A stretch of DNA of 64,000 bases from Aphelenchoides besseyi (taxonomy: Eukaryota; Nematoda; Chromadorea; Rhabditida; Aphelenchoididae): NCBI GenBank assembly GCA_024699855.1, contig JAMPIQ010000001.1, forward strand, positions 7,750,001 to 7,814,000, given 5' to 3'. Under the pieces are notes generated by a model, which was not told where the DNA came from, did no database searches, and was given only the letters and a program-made list of their open reading frames with translations. Below, piece after piece: positions 45,693 through 59,000 of this stretch. Made by a program: the position numbers and the translations under genes. Position 1 is the first letter of the stretch. Every line of letters starts with the position of its first letter.

Positions 45693-47934
45693 CGGGCCAA
45701 CGAATTTGAATCCAGTAACTCAACAGAACACTATATGGTCACCAATTGTTGAAGATCGTTGAGGAGTTTGGAGGGTTTAAACGCGTAGCTTTTTGATTAC
45801 AGGACTCCAATTGAAGCATAACAAAATGGCGGCCTTCGTTCCGAACTTATTGTTTGTTTTTAAGTCGATGATGTTAAGTACTGGAATCTGTAGTGACACC
45901 GGTTGAATCGCCCGTCTAAATCGGATCATTTCGTCGTCAGAATTTGGTTAAACGGTTTTTGAAAGCGTTCAAGTTTCGATGTTTCTTCGTGATTTTTACG
46001 ACTTGAATACACGGCACTCGACAGCTCGTTAATTAACAATCCTCGTCGTTCAGAATTTGCAGCGTGAACAAAAAGTCACTTTTCCGGACGAGTCGGATAG
46101 CAGCGAAAAGGACGCACAAAGCGAGCGAATTGGTGGAGCGCTTTCGCTCCTTTTCTTTGCACTTGGTCGCCAAAACGTACCACGCAATCTTCGGTTCGCC
46201 GATATCTCTCGAGGAGTCGAAAGGCGGGGCGACGCAAATTACGAAATGGGCGCGCGAGAACAGACAACAACACACCAGGTAATTCGGATTTTTAATATCC
46301 AATTTCTCTGCTCATCCACAAACCAACTGCGCAACTTGGCATCTGATGGCGAACAGCCAAAAACAAAGTAGCGATCAAACATCAAAATCATGTTAATTCG
46401 TGAGATCGATCCTAATCGTCATAGAGATTGTAGCGAGCAAAGGCAACAGATCAAACGAATCAAAAAGATAAATACACGGTTGTATAGTCAAAAAAGTTAG
46501 TTTGCATTTTGATCGAAAATATCACGAATGTGAGTTAAACGACAGTAAGTTAGTAATAAGGCCACGATGGTCAATAACATCGGAGTACACAATCGAAGGC
46601 GCGTAAAAACGTGTGTAACAGTCAATTCGACGTCATATGTGCGTTTCAAATATCGCAACGTAAATGTAAAGACATGAATTTGATAGGACACAGTCCAATG
46701 AGGTGCTGTACCTAATGAAAACATAAAGCAAAAGCGTGAGACCAAGTTGAACCGAAATACAAAGGTTTGGAAGCGGGACAACAACAAATTTGGCCGTTAA
46801 AACGCGTTTGCTGTACGCGAATCAAACGCCAACGCAGCAAATTGACAAGGAACAAACAGCAGAACCGACCAGCTACGTGATATCTTCGTATCAATACAAT
46901 TGGCAACGAATTCGATGATTAAAAACAATGTTTAGAAATATTTTTGGATGTCATCGGTGTTTGGCGGCCTCTAACTCGCTTCGGAAACACCGGAATCCGA
47001 TGAAACTTACGTCACGGATAGTTCAGAATCTACTCCGGAGTTATGCAAAAGATCGACTTGATTGGCAAAAGTTTGAACGGTTTGGACAGGCGGGAAAATG
47101 AATGACGTTTTTTACTGGGCGTGTGTAAGAGACGGTCCCCCAAACTGCGAGCGGCGAGTGAGAGAAAAAGCAAAGACTTCGCCAAGCACGCACTCCGATG
47201 GCGGACAGCGTTTTTCATTTCGACTCTCTCGCTTTTACGCGATGTATTCGTCTCTGTCCGTTCGTCTCCGCCGTCTCGTTGTGTCTCGACGTCGCCAAGG
47301 CCGAACGCAAAACCCACAAAGTATTCTCATTTCGAGGGTCGATCGTTGCACGTCGAGTTCTCGGGTCGCCAGTTTTCGATCAATATTAAGAAGTTGCTTT
47401 AATTCGAGTTCATTTCAATTACTTTTATTGTTACAATCGGCTCCATTTCTTGGTCATTTATTATTCCGACATCAACAAACTACGATGATTCGTTTCCTGA
47501 ACACATTTTCCGCTTATCAACGTTTTTGAACGTCGCACAGTTCAGAAACTAATTTTACCTTGCAAATTCACCTGCCTTCTGGTTTTTTGTTCTTCGAATT
47601 CTCACACGTGCAAATCGGCACAAATGTTTTGCGAACGAGCGTCTCGCTTCCCTTTTTTGTCGTCTTCTGCGGAACATGTCAACGGTGGCATTTTGCTTAG
47701 ACAGAAACCAATTTGACCACAAACAACTTCGACTACAATTGTTGTTTGCTCATTTGTACGAATCACTCAAACTGCTGGAATTTGTAAACTACTTCATTAA
47801 ATGTAATTCACAAACAAATAATAAGGCAATGGCATGGCAACTGGGCCCCGAATTATGACTCTACACAAAGATGAAGACCGAAATAGCAAGACAGAGAACG
47901 GTAAACGTGAAGCAGTGCAGTTGAACCCATTTGC
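45693..47934. other. 2.2 kb gene-free region with two GC-rich islands
   Basis: It lies upstream of TBL1 and downstream of profilin, both minus strand. Two CpG-rich patches (about 46040-46270 and 47095-47330) are open in several frames on both strands, which is what GC-rich non-coding DNA gives. The second is followed by a pyrimidine-rich stretch (47400-47660). They look like promoter or enhancer DNA, perhaps with 5'UTR exons of TBL1. A 96-codon minus-strand ORF at 46497-46787 is hydrophobic but unsupported. A small GGAGCG-CTTT-CGCTCC hairpin followed by TTTT lies at 46135-46154. Confidence 0.45.
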
Positions 47935-48406
47935 TTAATAACCTTGACTTTTCAAATAATCCGCCATGTCGCCACAGACTTTACTGCACTGCTCCGGACG
48001 TAAACCCGATTCATAGACTCCGATGACAAAGGCTTAAAATAATATCAATTCCATTACTGAGCACATTCTTCGTTGACTTACCTTGTCCTGTTTTAAAACA
48101 AAAACAACCATCCGACGCCTTCTTACCCATAATTCGCTCGGAATCTGCTTGCAAGACGAGATACTTGTTTCCCTCGAAACGTAAACCACTTGCAAACAAA
48201 GAACCTGAGTCGTTGAAACCTTTGGCGGCCTGAGCAGTTTCATTTCCATCCAACTAAAAGCTGTCATCTTAATTGTATTTTAAAACTAAACTCACATTAA
48301 AATTGTTCGATTTGGCCCAAATTGAGCCGTCTAATCCGCAGATTGCCGCCTTGGAAACCGCACCACTTCCGACCAGATTATCGTCGACCATTCCTTGCCA
48401 AGACAT
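47935..48406 (-). CDS. pfn: Profilin
   Basis: The small actin-monomer-binding protein that also binds polyproline and phosphoinositides. Three exons (48406-48296, 48253-48082, 48032-47935) give 126 residues. The N terminus MSWQGMVDDNLVGSGAVSKA is the classic profilin start. The middle part is ICGLDGSIWAKSNNF with LRFEGNKYLVLQADSERIMG, then KKASDGCFCFKTGQG. The C terminus is AFVIGVYESGLRPEQCSKVC and DMADYLKSQGY. The length equals the shorter nematode profilins. An acceptor-like TTTACAG lies about 15 bases before the ATG. It is divergent from the ankyrin-repeat gene. Confidence 0.96.
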
Positions 48407-49402
48407 TTTGCTTGTAATCAGCTGTAAATGCAAAAGTTTACAAAACATTAGTTAGTCACCCAAATTCTCAACAACTATTCGCGTGAAGAAGATTCATACT
48501 ATTCATGGCACTTGATGGCATACAAAGTCATTACAGTTTTCATGTTGAAATCACTGAGGAAAGAACGATGAAGAACACGCTTGAAAATCAAGTTCTGATG
48601 AAACTACTGATTAGCAAATTACTTGGTTGGGAAATCAGAGGTGAGTAATCAAAGAAGATGACTCGAATCCGAAGGTTTTTGTAAGTTCCAATTACGTGAA
48701 AGAGACGAAATTGGAAGAAATCAAACTTTACACGTTTGTTTATTAAGAACGACAATGCAGCAGACCATTGGCACTTTCTACTCGTAAGCCAAAAGGCGAA
48801 GTTCGAAAATGTGAAGTCCGACTGGCCGCTTATGAATGGACGGCCGTTAACCCGCCGAAAGAATCGTGGTGATCTCGTGGACGAGTGGATCAGCAGTATC
48901 CACCGCTCAGACTAGTAGACCAATCCGAAAAACAAAACGATCGAACGTGTGGGGATGTTCTTTGCGACCACCACCTTGGAATCGCACAGCTGCTTCTCTC
49001 GTTTCCAGCGCCACGCCTCGTTTACTTCTGGCCGATTGCATAGCCGAGATCTACGATTCTGTCTTCGATCTCTTCAATTTCTCAACCTCCTGCTCTTGCG
49101 ATCTGACGCGCATCTCTTGTTTTCAAAACAACAACCAAATGAAATTGAACAAAGGATCGCATTGAATTTAACTTTCATCTAAATTTCAAGAAACAAGTCA
49201 ACTAATATATGTGTTTATGAGTTTTCATGTTAACGAACATATCCGATACAAATGCAATGGCTATCAACATTGTCAATACGAACACACCGATGAGCATCCT
49301 CGTTATCGAGCGACGATCAATCAAACCACGAAGCGCATTAAAACTGCGCAATCAGTTGGTTCTTCTTTCCCGACTGATCGTTTTATTTCTCTATTTGGAT
49401 CA
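48407..49402. other. Divergent upstream region of profilin and the ankyrin-repeat gene
   Basis: No supported exon. ORFs around 48866-49182 overlap in two frames and have no recognisable domain. The reading frame of the ankyrin gene extends upstream of the chosen ATG to 49217, but that stretch has no ankyrin-like sequence. Confidence 0.45.
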
Positions 49403-51328
49403 ATGGGCAAACAAACGATCAATTTGACAGACGACAATCGTCTTCTGCATCAAGTTCTAAGCTCGGAAAGTGGTGAAATTGAACGTAAACTGTTCAAAGT
49501 TCTTGACTCGGGATTTCTGTATAACAAAGAAGGCGATCCATCGACACTACAACTTGCAATTCTTTCACACGATCGATCACGACCATTGCAGCAGTTTATT
49601 GAGTACGTGATTCTTAACTGTTGAGTAATTTAATTTATAAGATTTCAGTGTTGACTCTTATGTTGTGAATAAGGTCGATCGAAGCGGTCGTTGTTTGTTA
49701 CATTGGGCAGTTGAATTGGAAGCAATCGGATGTGTTCGCTTACTTCTCGCTCATGGAGCATCGGCTACACAGGCAGATCATCTCGGAATTATGCCTCTCC
49801 ATCTTGCAGCTGCTAAGCCACAAGCGAAGATTCTGAAATTGAGTGTCTTCATAAACAATCAAAAACATTTGTTATTTTAGTTGTGTCTCGATGAATTCAG
49901 AGATTTCGATCACTCAAGAAGTCGTTTAAATGATTGCAATGAACGTTCACCTTTTCATTATGCTGCAGCTGCTGGTTAGTTTTAGTTCGAAATGAATTAT
50001 AAGCTAAATATTTAGGAAGCTTACAATGTTGTGAAGCGCTTCTTGCGGCTACTAATTTGGAAATACCATGGGATCAACGTGATCGCTTAGGTCAAACACC
50101 ATTGATGTATGCAGTTGCAACACCCTCAGGTAAATTCAATCTTTTTATTCTTCAAATCAACTTGAGTTTAGCTGTTGATGTTGTGCGTCTTTTCGCTCTC
50201 AGGAAAACGTACTTGTTGTCCAGAAGGGACAATAACGGAATGACCCCGTTGCATTTGGCTGTTTTAGCTAATAATCAATCAGCAATTCGAGTTTTGATAA
50301 CCGAAGCGAAGTGCAATGCTGCTAATGCAAGTTCATAGCCAAATCCAATAAATATTCGATGTTTAGTGTTGGGATGGACAGAATCGAAATCCACTTCACT
50401 ATGCTGCATTGCATGGGCGTGTTGAGGCGATTAAAACTTTAATGGAATTGGGAACTGACGTAAATGCACGCGATCAGAATCAAGCAACTCCTGCTCATTA
50501 TGCAGCTCAACAAAGCAAAGAAGCTCTCAAAGAATTGCTGACAAACAGCAAAGAGGTTGAACAGATGATGGTCTTATGAAGAGAGGAGATTTATAGGATG
50601 TAGTGGATGGAGATAATCGAACAAGTTTTATGTGGGCAGTAGCGGCACAAAATGAGGATGTCGTTCGAGCATTTTTGGAAAACGAGATGCCAGTAACCGT
50701 TCAGACTCATGCATACGACAATAATCGCCAAACTGCCTTGCATATTGCAGCTGCACAAGGAAACTGCACAATTTGTAAAATGTTAATGGGTCGTGGCTTT
50801 ACACTTACAGTAGGAATTGTCGGAGCGATTATTTAGTTATTTGTACTTGCAGGCAAAAGATTTCCAAACAGCTACAGCAGTTCATTTGGCCGCTGGAAAT
50901 GGTCATAGCGAGTTATTGAGGCAATTTTTTCAACAAGATAGCAATGTCGATGATCCCGATGGTGATGGAAAGTAGGTTGTTCGGATAGTTCAGCAAATTG
51001 CGCTGTTAATTTCAGAACCCCATTATTTTACGCATGTCTTGGAGGAAAATCGCATACCGTCGGTGTAATGATTCAAGAATTCAAAGTTAATGCAAAACAC
51101 AAAGATACGCTCAATCAAACGGCACTTCATTGTGCCGCATTTGTTGGTTCGGCCACCTGTTGGAGTAAACTGGTTAATGCGGGTTGTAATATGAACGATG
51201 TCGATGTGAATGGCCGTTCACCTGCGTCTTTGGCTCGAGAATATCATCCAACTGTCTCATTTGAGGGTCTTTCAGATGACGAGAACAGCGTCACAACAAA
51301 CGAATCGAGCCAAGTGGAGTTTATGTAA
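49403..51328 (+). CDS. Ankyrin-repeat protein, inversin/MLT-4-like
   Basis: A protein made almost wholly of ankyrin repeats, most like inversin (nephrocystin-2, worm MLT-4), though other ankyrin families cannot be excluded. The chosen ATG at 49403 gives MGKQTINLTDDNRLLHQVL. About 12 repeats follow, with typical starts such as GRCLLHWAVELEAIGCVRLL, IMPLHLAAAKPQ, RSPFHYAAAAGSLQCCEAL, GQTPLMYAVATPS, GMTPLHLAVLANNQSAIRVL, NPLHYAALHGRVEAIKTL, RQTALHIAAAQGNCTICKML, ATAVHLAAGNGHSELLRQF, TPLFYACLGGKSHTVGVMI and QTALHCAAFVGSATCWSKL. A short acidic tail ends SSQVEFM. No IQ motif or SAM domain is visible, so it is shorter than vertebrate inversin. An in-frame ATG at 49217 would add 62 residues. Confidence 0.8.
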
Positions 51329-51443
51329 TTTATTCAAACAATCAGAACAATGTGCAAAAATATTATAAAAGATTTTGAATGATTCTTTTTGTTCTATTTC
51401 TTTGGACGTTTGTTTTCTAAAATTTAATTTACTAGACCACTCA

Positions 51444-54400
51444 CTATGACTTACGCTTTCTATTCTGAAGAATAAACTCGCGAAGCGTAAGTTTCTCTTT
51501 GTCGGACCCAACAACCCTCTGGGAAATGTTTAAAGCTCGAGGTTGGTAGTTAAAAAAAGGAATCGTCGGATTCTGTAGACTGACGAAAGTGTTGGCAGTG
51601 GATCTACTTGGCACTAAGATAGCAGTTCGGCTTTCGGGAATAACACTTGCGGACTCGTAATGCAACTGTACGGCTTTTCCAATTGAACCCAGCGGATGAT
51701 CGCTTTTGAACTTGCGTGTCGATGCGGGACGTTTCCGTGGATTTGACACTAAATTCAAATGTTTACATTGTCAGTACAAACTTAAACATACCGGGAACAA
51801 CTTCAATCACTTCCGGTTTGTTGGAGATCAGCGGATTGTAAACTTTGAATTCGTTTAATGCATTTAACGATCGAACAGTTTCGTTGTTTGTTGCGATCTT
51901 ATCATCAAGGCCGAATGTTTGGTCGTCTTGAGCAGAAGCTAAAAAACTTTGTTCAATCGTTATTTGTAACATTAAACGTGCCGGTCGGTCGAAACAACTT
52001 CAAACCACTCGAATTCAAGAACTCAATTTTTTGTCTTTCTAAGTCGATGTTTTGTCTACGGGTTGTTTGTCGTTCTTCAAGCACAGATTTCTGCTCCAGT
52101 GATTTTTGCATTAACATTGGTATCAGAAATAGTCGAAGCATACGTTGCTAAAAGTAATAGTTTCTCTTAGTTCTCTTCCAATTTAAACGCCAACCTTCAA
52201 TTGAAGATATTCCGTAGATGATGTGATGGTTTTGGATAGCGGAAATTTGAAGCAAATCGCTGGCTAAACTTCAGTTTACTCGTGGTTCATTAACACGAGA
52301 ATTACCGTTTTGTTGGACTTTTCGTTTTCTTCTTCTGCGAACAATTTATTTGCACCTGACCACAGTGATAAACGCAACGTCTCCTAAAATCACTTAAAGT
52401 ACAGAAAGCTAGTGATATGAACTAACTCGATAATGAACCAGCATATTGACGGTTGCATTTGATGGAAAAATCAGATTGGACAAAATTCGCGATACATCTA
52501 ATGAGATTGTTTCTGTCGGAACCTGACTCGAAGTCGATGGGCCAACTGATGAGTTAGAAGTGTTGACGAACATGTCTTCGCCCAAGTTCTGCAATCGAAA
52601 GCTTTAAGGAAAAAGAATAAGTTAACTCACATCTCGCAGATAATTGTAGGTTTTGACTTCCAAGACCGGCCGAAGTTGATTACTGAGTTCTCTGTTTGTG
52701 TTGTACTCAATTTGTCGCATGAGATGTTCGCACATCGATCGAACAATAAAATTCCGCCGTTCATTCTACACCATTACATTACACTGTGAGCATATTACAC
52801 GGAAACTAACCTGCGGCAACTGGGTGACACGATGGCAGATTTCGTCGGTCAACCGATCGCTCACCGTATACCTTTGAGTAGCAATCTCTGAGATCAAAGC
52901 GCTGAAGTTCGCGGCAAGTTTCTTTCGTAAACTAATTCGACGTTTCTTTGGTGATCTAACTTCTCGTATCTTTGGAGGTTTTGGTTGTCGAGTTTTATTG
53001 CGACGACTTATTCCCGCCTTATAAGCATCAATGTCACTGAAAAGATGTTCAAAATTATAAGCAAAATCATAAGATACCTTCGCTCTATTTTCAGAACTCT
53101 TTCCATCAACTCTCCAATACGATTCGCCTGTTCCTCGTCGATAACTCGTGGAACAGCCGGTTCACCGTTTTGACGTGCACGTGCAAATTCTTCGAGTTTT
53201 TTGGCTCGCTGATTGAAGAAACGTTCAATCTGAAAACGATCGTAGATAACAAAAGATTCAGTTTCAACGCACAGATTTTCGCTTATCTTCCGGCAACGAA
53301 TCCAAAGCTGCTCGTCGTTCTTCTTCGCCAAACTCATTGGGATTTTTTGTAACATGAACCCATTTGCCTTTTCGTGTGATCATCCACTTTCCGAAATCTT
53401 TGGCCAAATCTCTACGAACTCTTGAGTAATCGGACGTCTTTCCTTCGTTGCCAACAATGTAAGACCCATAACCGAGTCGATGAGATAAAGCAACACTGTT
53501 TTGATTTTGAGTGGCGGACAATCGCATTACATTGTTGAAACGTTTAAATGCCTAAACCAATTGCTATATCATTATAGTAATACATGTAAGCACTGACTGC
53601 GTCACGACGTTCTTTGAACATTTCCGTTAACTGACTTGCTTCCGGTCGTCGAATTTCTTGATTGTGAAGAGCAGCCTCAAAGCGATTACTATGTTTAGAA
53701 TACCAAAAGTGAACTCACAATGATTTTCCATCTTAGAAACAAACGAACTCGACATTTGACTGATGATGTGTTTCTTCCAGGAATCATTTTGGCAATTGCC
53801 GAAAAATTGTTACGACCAAACACGCTGACAGCAATAAGAAGAGCTTCGTCTTCATCAGGTGTCCACGGAAAGTTATTTCGCTTTTGATCTAAACTATCAA
53901 TCCAACGCGCTCGACACTGCACTGAATTTCGACCGGGTACCATGTTTGCAATACGAACCCAATCCTGAGGACCATATTTGTTCACAGCACTAAGAAGCAA
54001 CTAAGACCACAAATGAGGATAAGATCAAGAAGTAAACTGACCAGGTCTTCGGACTCAACCCAACGACCATGATTGAGTCGTGCATCTAATGATCGACTGT
54101 AACGAACTTCGCACTGATCACGTGTTCTATCGGACATATGTGCAGCAACTGAAATGATCACAAAATCATTCAATAGCTATTTTACGAATTCAAAACCTCT
54201 TCTCCAATTGATATTGTTCTCAGTTGTAAATGTTTGAACCAACGAAACCAATTTCTCATCTTCATCTGAAGTCCACGGTCTAAAGTTTGATGAAAAAAAT
54301 CAGTCAAAATGTTTTCAAACAAACTTTTTAATGAAAATTGCTTTTTGAAGTGAAAGGAAACGCTCGAAACATAAGTACGGTGTACGAGAAGTTGCTAGGC

Positions 54401-55550
54401 GTGTTGCCACCACATCCCAATTGGGTTGCAAGTTTTGTCCGTAAGTTTTCAGTTGTTCATCTTCTTCTGCGGTCCATGGACCGCGATTCCAATGCGGAGC
54501 TTGTTCGTTCATCCATTTCATTTTCAGTTGCAGCCACGTACGTTGACAATTAAACTGAAAACCAATCATAACCACGTTCTTAGCTATTTCCAGACCTCAC
54601 GAACAGAAATGTGTCTCCAGTCAATTTCGTTATATGTAGCCGATTTAAAAACCGACTTGTCATCCAAATTTCTAGAAACATATTAACACAAGGAGAATGT
54701 ACTTTGCTCACCGTATGTAATTCAAACGCCGTTGAATAGTGGCCAATTCATCTCGCCATTTGTTGTAATTCGCGATTCCATCTTGAGCGCTGTAATTCTC
54801 CATTTTCTGACGAAAGAGATTTTGACTGAAGGAAAAATTGAGCGTAATATACAAATCGGTACTCACCGTGATATTAAATCTCGTGTTTGCTGCTCCTTCA
54901 ACTGCTCAGCTACCGCGCTTCGAAGATCGGCCAGCTCCTTGGGCAGCCACTGACGTTCTTTTCGCATCAGAAGATTGTACGAACAAACTTGTCGGATTTG
55001 CTTTGATTCTTCATTTGCTACAGGAACCTAAAAAGACGTTTCCATTGCAATCAACTACAGAATACCATTCCATGCGTATCCTTAATATAAGGAGGAAAGA
55101 ACATGGTGCGCTTGATTATCAAATTGGAAATGTTATCGTTCAGTCCGGGATTTCTCAACGTTTGATTGATTTTCTTCTGAAGTTTTCATTGGATGTGAAC
55201 AAAAATCAAAATCAATTACCTGTTCTTCACGATTTTTCTCCAATAGATTCTGCACCTTCAGCAACAGACGTTCAATCAGATCCAAATACGCTTGATTGAT
55301 GGCAAGAAGTGAAACGATTCCGCCGGCTTCCGGACCCATTTCGTTGAACTCGGCGAGTAGTTGCGTCTCATCTTCTTCCTCCTCTTCTGATGACGAAAAT
55401 TCGGAAGATGATGAGCTTTCTTCCGAATCGCTTTCTGCAACGTTCGTTTCCGTGACTAAATTCAAGGACTGAAACTGAATTTGAACTCGGATTCTTACCG
55501 TCAACTTCCTCCATCGGACTTCTCGGACTCCAGCCGTCTCCTTCATCCAT
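51444..55550 (-). CDS. SNAPC4: SNAPC4, Myb-repeat DNA-binding subunit of the snRNA activating complex
   Basis: The largest subunit of SNAPc, which binds the proximal sequence element of snRNA promoters for both RNA polymerase II and III. The start at 55550 (MDEGDGWSPRSPMEEVDG) leads into an acidic Ser-rich stretch and a charged helical region. Myb repeats follow: NRGPWTAEEDEQLKTYGQNL, PWTSDEDEKLVSLVQTF with RVAAHMSDRTRDQCEVRY, HGRWVESEDLLLLSAVNKYG with DWVRIANMVPGRNSVQCRAR, and PWTPDEDEALLIAVSVFG. This multi-Myb array with PGRNSxQCRxR matches SNAPC4. The C-terminal half is Lys/Arg/Glu-rich and helical and ends LREFILQNRKRKS. Exon joins at 52150-52400 were inferred from phase. In nematodes the homologue SNPC-4 also promotes piRNA transcription. 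Confidence 0.88.
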
Positions 55551-56066
55551 GATCGAAAAGTGTATCTTAATCACTAAATCAACGCTCCGCTTCTACTGCC
55601 AGTGAGCTTCGTCACGAGCATGGAAATCGATGAACGAGAACTTGGAGTCGACAAAGCAAAGAAGAAATTTTGGATTTTCGCAATTTCGATCGTTTTCACG
55701 GCACCTCGGCGGTAAAGTCGCAAAGAAGTCGAAGGGAAATCTTTTGGAATCGATAATCAATACGATCAGTTCGTTTTAGGCCAAAACAGTGGGGAGCGGA
55801 CCGAACGGTTCGACACTCAAATTCGTTCGCTTGTTTTCGGTTTTCAATTCGTCGGTTTCTCTGTTTCTGTTGTTCATGACTTCTGGCAATTGACATGAAT
55901 ATACCTCGCGGGTACTTGACTGTTGGACGCCAGAAGAATCGTCAGTCATCACAAAAACTTCCGTTCAGCATCTCGATTTCACATTCGCAATTTCTGTTGT
56001 GATTCGATCGTGTTCATTCTCTTGAGAACGTTAATGTTGATTGTGATTTCAGAAAATTATACAAAA
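55551..56066. other. Divergent promoter region of SNAPC4 and DIS3L2
   Basis: About 500 bases between two start codons. A 5'UTR acceptor (GTGATTTCAG) lies 15 bases before the DIS3L2 ATG. No gene seen; small ORFs on both strands are unsupported. Confidence 0.5.
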
Positions 56067-59000
56067 ATGCGTTCCATAAGCGAACAACTTACCTTTAATC
56101 ACGATGGAGACAACGAATGGGGCCAATTCCGTTCGCCGGTCGTTGCCGCGCTGTTCGCGCGAACGGCGCCTTCGCCGATGAACGGAAGTGTTTCGAACTT
56201 CTCACTCATCACCAACATGACTGATCGAAGCAACGTGGCGTGTCCTAATCAGAAGATGCGTAAACCCTACTTTCTTCCCTATTGGCCAAAACAATCGGTT
56301 ATGCGCGGACTTCAAAACAACGATCTTATTCAGGTAGACGACCAATAGCGCAGAGATTCACGATTGTCTGCTTTCAGGGTGTTTTGCGTGTGAATCAACG
56401 CAACTACGAAGAATCGTTTATTGACAATCCGGACGGAGACGATCATCAAGACATCATGATCTTGGGAATGCACGATCGTAATCGTGCGCTTCACGGCGAC
56501 GTTGTTGTGGTTCGTTTGAAGGAACGCAACCAGTGGATTGTTCGTGAATCACTCTACGAAGCATGGCGCTCCGGACAACTGAATGTTCCGTGCGATGAAG
56601 ATGGACAGCCGCTCACCGTTCCGCCGATCAAAGCTGAGGAAGCGGATTCAGCCGAAGATACGTTTGTTGCCCAGGCCGTTGAGTTCTTACCCGTTGCTTT
56701 GCAACCAAAAGTTGACAAGAAGAAATTGAACAATCCGGTCGGTGTTCCGAAAAACAAACGTTACAGCGAAGACACGCTTCTTCGTCTTGGCGTTCAAGTT
56801 AGTTGGAATTTAGGTTAAAATCGTATGAAACTGTTCTTTCAGATGGAAATGCAACGCTTGAAAAAACTATCAAATTCGTCCGATGGTGATGGAGACAAAC
56901 CGGGAAAGAAACATCCACAAGCTCGTGCGGCAACTTCAGGCACCGAATTGAAGCCGGAGATCGCCGAACAATTGAACCGATTGTGCATCACTCGAAACAA
57001 CAATTGTGCCGAGCAACCAGCACCTACGGCTTCGGCCGGACCTGAATCGTCAACTGTGTCAGCACTTTCATCGACAGCTTCTGTGCGTAGTAGTTTCACT
57101 GCCGACGCGAGCAAGGGATCACGTCGCACAAACTTTCGTTTGCTTGCTGAAATGCCCGATGAAGATTGGGGAATTCCGGATATCTGCTTGCAAAAAACTG
57201 CTGAAGTTGTGAGTAATCGAACGTTACAAACATTAGTGATCGTATTCTAATTCAGGTTTACATTAGCGAAGCAAAACATCCTCGTAGTGCTGTTGGACAA
57301 CTGAAGGTAAACAAAACTCATGAACCTAAACTGAACAATCATTTTAAGGTGATGGCTGATGGCAACAATAAATGGGCATTGTTCAGTCCGATTGATTCTC
57401 GTGTTCCACGTCTTGTGATCAGCTCCAACGAAACGCCAAAAGGATTCTTTGATCGTCCACAAGACTTCAGCAAGTATCTTTTCATTGCCAATCTCGGTAA
57501 TTTAGTTGCATCAACGATTCGAACTAAGTAACTTGATGTCTTTTTAGTTGAATGGCAAGCAACCGCTCAATTTGCTCGTGGCAAACTGTACAAAAGTTTG
57601 GGACAAGTCGGAGATATCGATGCAGAAACCGAAGGAATTTTGGTTTCCAACGACGTTGATACGCGCGAATTTTCGACGTTGGCTCTTAGCTCATTACCGG
57701 TCGTTGATGGAGTTGCTTGGACTATTGATGAGGTTTAGGAAACCGTACGATTGTCAGAATTGTTGATATCATTTAGAAAGAGTTCAAATATCGTCGCGAT
57801 TACCGCGAGGAAACGATCTTCACGATCGATCCGCTGACTGCTCGCGATTTGGACGACGCACTCCACATCAAACGTATCGATGACTGTGATGGAAAAGGAA
57901 ACGCCGGTTGGGAAGTTGGAGTTCACATTGCCGATGTCTCGCATTTCGTTCAACCGCACACTGAACTCGACAAATGGGCCGAAAATCGTGCAACTTCCGT
58001 CTATTTGGTTCACAAAGTCATTCCGATGTTGCCACGTGTATTGTGCGAAGAGTTGTGCTCATTGAATCCGGGAGTTGATCGTCTCACTTTTTCGGTTGTT
58101 TGGAAAATGAACGAAAATGCCGAAGTCATGGATCAATGGTTCGGTCGCACAATCATTCGATCGTGTGTCAAGTTGGCGTACGAACATGCTCAAGTAACTG
58201 GAAAGCAGTTGAACGAAGATACACAACTTTTTAGGACATGATCGATAATCCGGATAAGGAGTTTGCAGTCACAGAGATTCCTGAGATTCACAATTCGAAA
58301 AATTTTGCTCAAATCAAAGATTCAATTTTAAATTTGAATACCGTAGCGAGCATTTTGAAGAAGAAGCGTCTGGATTTGGGAGCACTGCGTTTGGATCAAA
58401 TGAAATTGAAATTTGCTCTCTCCGCTGAAACCGGTTTGCCGTTGGCAGTTTCGGCAGAAGAAGTGAGTTTAGATGGCTACTAAACAGGAGGCAATTGTTT
58501 GATGTTTCAGCGTTGTGAAGCCAACTTTTTGGTCGAAGAGTTGATGTTGTTGGCTAACATGAGTGCTGCAAAACACATTTACGAGCATTTCCCTGAGATT
58601 TCGCTTCTTCGTCGTCATCCCGCTCCAAAAGCGAAAGCATTGCGCGATATGGTGAATGACGACAAGAGAACGTACCTTATAGAAATTGTTTTAGGATGAA
58701 AAGTGCGAATATCTGAATGTTCCAATCGATTTTACTGATGGCGGCAGCATCGCAAAATCTTTGAGCGAGTACTACAAAGACGAAAGTACGCGTCTTTACA
58801 TCTATCCGGCGCTCGTACAATTTGTGCTTCGATGTCAACAACTGGCTGTCTACTTCTGCTCGGCCACTGCTTCCTCATTCTATCACTTTGCCTTAAACTG
58901 TCCATTGTAAGTGAAATCAATCTTATTGGTATCATTGCTATTTCAGTTACACTCATTTCACCTCACCAATTCGCCGTTATCCGGATATCATCGTTCATCG

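Noticed and set aside
46135..46154. Hairpin GGAGCG-CTTT-CGCTCC followed by TTTT
   Set aside because: It resembles a terminator or the end of a Pol III RNA, but the stem is only six base pairs and no promoter boxes or RNA fold could be matched to it. Not like the histone stem-loop consensus.
46497..46787. 96-codon minus-strand ORF with hydrophobic segments
   Set aside because: The only splice-like site (ATTAG at about 46712) gives no consistent upstream join, and no family is recognised. Could still be a small gene, but I cannot support it.
47098..47529. 143-codon plus-strand ORF and overlapping long ORFs in other frames
   Set aside because: Several frames on both strands are open at once, as expected for CG-rich DNA with few stop codons. 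No domain, no splice pattern and an Arg/Ser/Leu-biased composition.
48866..49182. Overlapping ORFs upstream of the ankyrin-repeat gene
   Set aside because: Two frames open over the same DNA and no ankyrin or other domain; treated as divergent promoter sequence.
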